Notes under the pieces: model-generated
Databases searched by the model: none
What the model saw: the letters and a program-made list of their open reading frames with translations, nothing else
What the model was told of the DNA's origin: nothing
DNA from: Closterium sp. Naga37s-1
Lineage: Eukaryota; Streptophyta; Zygnematophyceae; Desmidiales; Closteriaceae
NCBI GenBank assembly: GCA_947471745.1
Contig: CANJKZ010000078.1
Coordinates: 3,662,501-3,726,500, forward strand
Direction: 5' to 3'
DNA length: 64,000 nucleotides
Translations under genes and position numbers: made by a program
Part shown: one piece after another, positions 62,401-64,000 of the stretch
Numbering within the stretch: position 1 is the stretch's first letter
Layout of the letters: the number at the start of each line of letters is the position of its first letter

Positions 62401-64000
62401 GTCCCTGCAGCTGAGGAAGAAGGAAGGGGCAAAAGGAGAATCCAAGCCCCAAATAGGCTGTCCTATGAGGCACTGGGAAAGCCAGCCAAGTCAGCCTTGG
62501 CCGGAGCGGCACTTATAGTTGGAGAAGACGAGGAGAGTGACTACGAGGAGTGTGCCTTCGCGTTCTTCTCTCCGGTGGAGATGCCGGGGGAACCAGCAAC
62601 TCTCAAGGAGGCCTTGGAGAGTAGTGATGCTGAGGAGTGGAAGAAGGCAATGGAGAGTGAGCTGAAGAGCATTGAGGAGAACGGCACATGGGAATTGGTG
62701 GAGCTACTGGAGGGGCGTAAGGCGATTACGTCCAAGTGGCTCTTCAAGATCAAGTCCGACGCCGACGGCAAGATCGAGCGCTACAAGTCTAGGCTTGTGG
62801 CAAAGGGGTACCAGCAGAAGGAGAAGGTGGACTATAAGGAGTTGTTTGCTCCTGTGGTGAAGCCGACGACGCTGCGAACCCTACTCGCGGGAGCTGCCAT
62901 CAAAGGATGGGTGGTGAAACAAATGGATGTCACAACGGCATTCCTCAATGGCGTCCTTGAGGAAGAGATTTTCATGGCGCAGCCAGAGGGGTTTGATGAT
63001 GGTAGTGGCAGAGTGTGGAAGCTGAAGAAGGCCCTCTATGGGCTGAAGCAGGCCCCTAGGCAATGGTACATGAAGCTGCGCGAAGTGTTGGAGGGGATCG
63101 GCTTCACTCCCTCAACGGCCGATCACTCCTTGTTCATGCTTGGCGAGGGGGAGCAGAGGAGTTTCATGGTGGTTTATGTGGATGACATCCTCATTTTCTC
63201 ACCCTCTTCTGACCTTGTGAAGGAGGTGATGCTGAAGCTTCAAGACAAGTTCAAGTGCAAGGCCCTTGGTGACGTGAGCTTCTACCTTGGGCTCCACATC
63301 GAACGAGATGTGGAGAAGCGGTGCATGCGGGTGCATCAACGAAAGTACCTGGAGGCATTGGCTGCCAACTTTGGGCAGAGTGAAGGCCATGTGGCTACAC
63401 CCTTTCCCTCTGGGTTCAAGTGTGTGAAGGGACCAGAGGAGGAGAGCGTTGGTGAAGAGGAGAGGCGCCGATTTCACTCGTTGGTGGGCAGCCTCATGTA
63501 TGCGGCGGTAAACACCCGACCGGACGTCGCGTTTGCTACCGGGCAGCTGGCTAGGGTTGTGCAATGCCCTAATGAGGAGCAGGTAGCAGCTGGAATGAGG
63601 GTGGCCAAGTATCTTGGCCAAACACCGACCGTTGGGCTGCAATACTCGGCGGCGGCACAAAGGCGCCAAAAGGGCGCGGATGGTGTTGAACCCGGGCGTT
63701 TGTTCCTCACCGCCTACTCGGATGCTTCATATGCATCAGAACCAGAGGACATGACAAGTGTGGGAGGCTTCATATGCTGTGTTGGTGGAGGCCCAACTGC
63801 TTGGGAGAGCAAGAAGCAGGTTGACCAAGCTTTGAGCTCGGTGGAGTCCGAGTACATGGCACTCTTCCGTGCCGTACGGGAGATTGTGTGGCAGCGGCGT
63901 TTGTTGGCTGAATTGGGGGAGGAGCAGCAAGGACCTACCCCACTGTACTGTGACAGCCAGGGTGCCATTGCTCTTGCTAAGAACCCTGTGTTGCATGGAC
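59404..64000 (+). CDS. gag-pol: Copia G Gag-Pol polyprotein, C-terminus beyond the window
   Basis: One frame from ATG 59404, open for 1,532 codons to the edge. Gag has a UBN2-like region (FNGDNFAEWSFKMENIF) and RGG-rich stretches around a normal zinc knuckle C293-x2-C296-x4-H301-x4-C306. Protease Asp400 (VIDSGATYS). Integrase zinc region with His617 and His622 (LHRRMGH) and CPTC; catalytic Asp682 (VVMDVVGP), Asp745 (TDRGGEF) and Glu781 (GIAERA), a DD35E set. Reverse transcriptase with YVDD at 1258-1261. RNase H (AYSDASYASEPEDMTS, SSVESEYMA, LYCDSQGAIA) is cut at the edge. No stop or frameshift is seen. Gag and Pol in one frame is usual for Copia. It could be an active copy. Confidence 0.93.
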   Translation, partial: MSGPEERGGRGAGGSGEAQAQGQPRDSAMAPMQPSLGPPRDEPRVFGLDKFNGDNFAEWSFKMENIFDHYDLLEVMEGTEKRPENDPEKSPWVRKSAQGYLLLGQALGSSQIRHIKPFQREPEKGPKAWAALKGVHAPATAAVAVVLERQMAALRIEEDEAVEEGVQKFFDLLTRLEGADLNYSELQKKTKLLALLPESWSSLIINLNRDLPRLSLEDVKRAILQEDFRRRELASADGAGAASIGRGYGRGRGRGRGGGRFGGSNFGGGRRSGGYGSDDKSYGRGRGRFDGECHYCHKSGHMWRDCYKLPDGWTPAQGQEGRRAGGGRGRGRGGRGGRGGGAANMKSGDNDKDPSDDRYPGLFYFVSTQVPAGPEKDEGFEEPAAVGKVTLHPLDYWVIDSGATYSMTPRPDLLTELEPSPVKHVTSALGQRAEVKGMGKAMFKGADGKMVGLKNVLWVPSLAANLISVRRLAKAGMDTNSKGAKTYTARLGDRILWDLHEDRDVYNEMWQIPVVPMPKERQVAASISTKDGAVGSDDGANGRAKENELKKSKPGGTSKFSEPKESGAATKEQQKGEENPEAAAEEDYGESMWGAIASAAFSNPTSATGECDWLTLHRRMGHVALPILQQLVKNEMVAGIRVKGEPDEVLGCPTCIQAKFTRFPFPSSEATAKAPLDEVVMDVVGPLKLGAAGAEYFLTIVDVYTRMTWVYVLAKKSDVAETLKTDWFPMVERQQDRLVKSIRTDRGGEFLSKEFGLWLKKNGIRHSLTMPYSPAMNGIAERANRTITEAARGLLIEAGLPDYFWPDAVRSACVAKNRALNHVGEDKWVPYVEWLGRKPKVDMLRVFGCMCMALVPKHLRHNKLGAKAVWAVHLGMAQNSKGWLLWDPFTKKFLVSRDCKFMENLMYKDWKAENEAKIGVRLGDVKSSGLEHVELPLELSSGSTTTRQSSLVNGGEEAKDAEEEEEEVQQVSERAPTLPSRTTSAPRIRVTPQQRQGLHVPAAEEEGRGKRRIQAPNRLSYEALGKPAKSALAGAALIVGEDEESDYEECAFAFFSPVEMPGEPATLKEALESSDAEEWKKAMESELKSIEENGTWELVELLEGRKAITSKWLFKIKSDADGKIERYKSRLVAKGYQQKEKVDYKELFAPVVKPTTLRTLLAGAAIKGWVVKQMDVTTAFLNGVLEEEIFMAQPEGFDDGSGRVWKLKKALYGLKQAPRQWYMKLREVLEGIGFTPSTADHSLFMLGEGEQRSFMVVYVDDILIFSPSSDLVKEVMLKLQDKFKCKALGDVSFYLGLHIERDVEKRCMRVHQRKYLEALAANFGQSEGHVATPFPSGFKCVKGPEEESVGEEERRRFHSLVGSLMYAAVNTRPDVAFATGQLARVVQCPNEEQVAAGMRVAKYLGQTPTVGLQYSAAAQRRQKGADGVEPGRLFLTAYSDASYASEPEDMTSVGGFICCVGGGPTAWESKKQVDQALSSVESEYMALFRAVREIVWQRRLLAELGEEQQGPTPLYCDSQGAIALAKNPVLHG

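Larger units (their letters stand above)
58552..64000 (+). mobile_element. Copia retrotransposon G (long-LTR family), runs off the window
   Basis: 5' LTR, primer site and a single long gag-pol frame, inserted in the pol of F in opposite orientation. Expected target duplication is CCACA (58547-58551); its partner lies beyond 64000. Structure and lack of lesions suggest a recent insertion. Confidence 0.93.

Noticed and set aside
61164..63996. Many minus-strand frames over Copia G
   Set aside because: Antisense of the G gag-pol frame; the same shadows occur over F in mirrored orientation.

Overview
This window is a eukaryotic nuclear fragment made almost entirely of nested transposable elements. 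Ty1/Copia elements with a plant-type initiator-Met primer binding site, a Mutator-like transposase with a SWIM finger, an AP2-like domain, a Ulp1 protease and short GT-AG introns point to the green lineage. A streptophyte alga (for example a zygnematophyte) is my best guess, but that is inference. I see no rRNA, tRNA, CRISPR array or intact ordinary host gene.

Layout. (1) 1-10128, minus strand: a decayed Plavaka-like (CACTA-type) transposase gene, split by Copia element A (850-8170, plus). (2) 10963-11208 and 38429-38737: two halves of a weakly LRR-like host reading frame, separated by one very large Mutator-like element (MULE, 11209-38419). The MULE has 114-bp terminal inverted repeats and a perfect 9-bp target duplication, GTCGGGGTG. 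It carries a 904-aa MURA-type transposase, a small coiled-coil/AP2-like gene, and a seven-exon gene. That gene joins a Ulp1-type cysteine protease (C48 family) to a coiled coil, alanine-rich repeats and an AP2-like domain. (3) Inside the MULE lies Copia C (17885-33333, minus; duplication AGACC). Inside the 3' LTR of C lies Copia B (18002-24567, plus; duplication TAAGC). Inside the reverse transcriptase of C lies a Tc1-type transposon (26324-27892; TA duplication, DD34E transposase). Removing these insertions leaves a MULE of about 11.8 kb.

(4) 39760-39889: a solo LTR with duplication GCTAT. (5) 40541-46248, minus: decayed Copia D. (6) 46690-49043: a 31-bp satellite, degenerate on the left and homogenised on the right. 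(7) 51199-51866: a broken CENP-B/pogo-type DNA-binding gene. (8) 51908-53618: Copia fragment E with an internal inversion, abutting a 51-bp minisatellite (53620-54190). (9) 54787-58551, minus: Copia F of a second family with 818-819-bp LTRs, interrupted by Copia G (58552 to the window end, plus). G has an uninterrupted gag-pol frame and looks young.

Elements A-E and the solo LTR belong to one Copia family. Its features are very short LTRs (about 130 bp) containing a conserved hairpin, a GC-rich repetitive leader, a glycine-rich Gag with an unusual zinc-knuckle spacing (C-x13-C-x3-H-x4-C), and a Gly-Ala-rich linker between integrase and reverse transcriptase. All copies here are broken. The most interesting system is the MULE: transposase, a Ulp1 protease fused to an AP2-like domain, a second AP2-like protein, and a cluster of CCCGTGAA motifs flanking the transposase gene.
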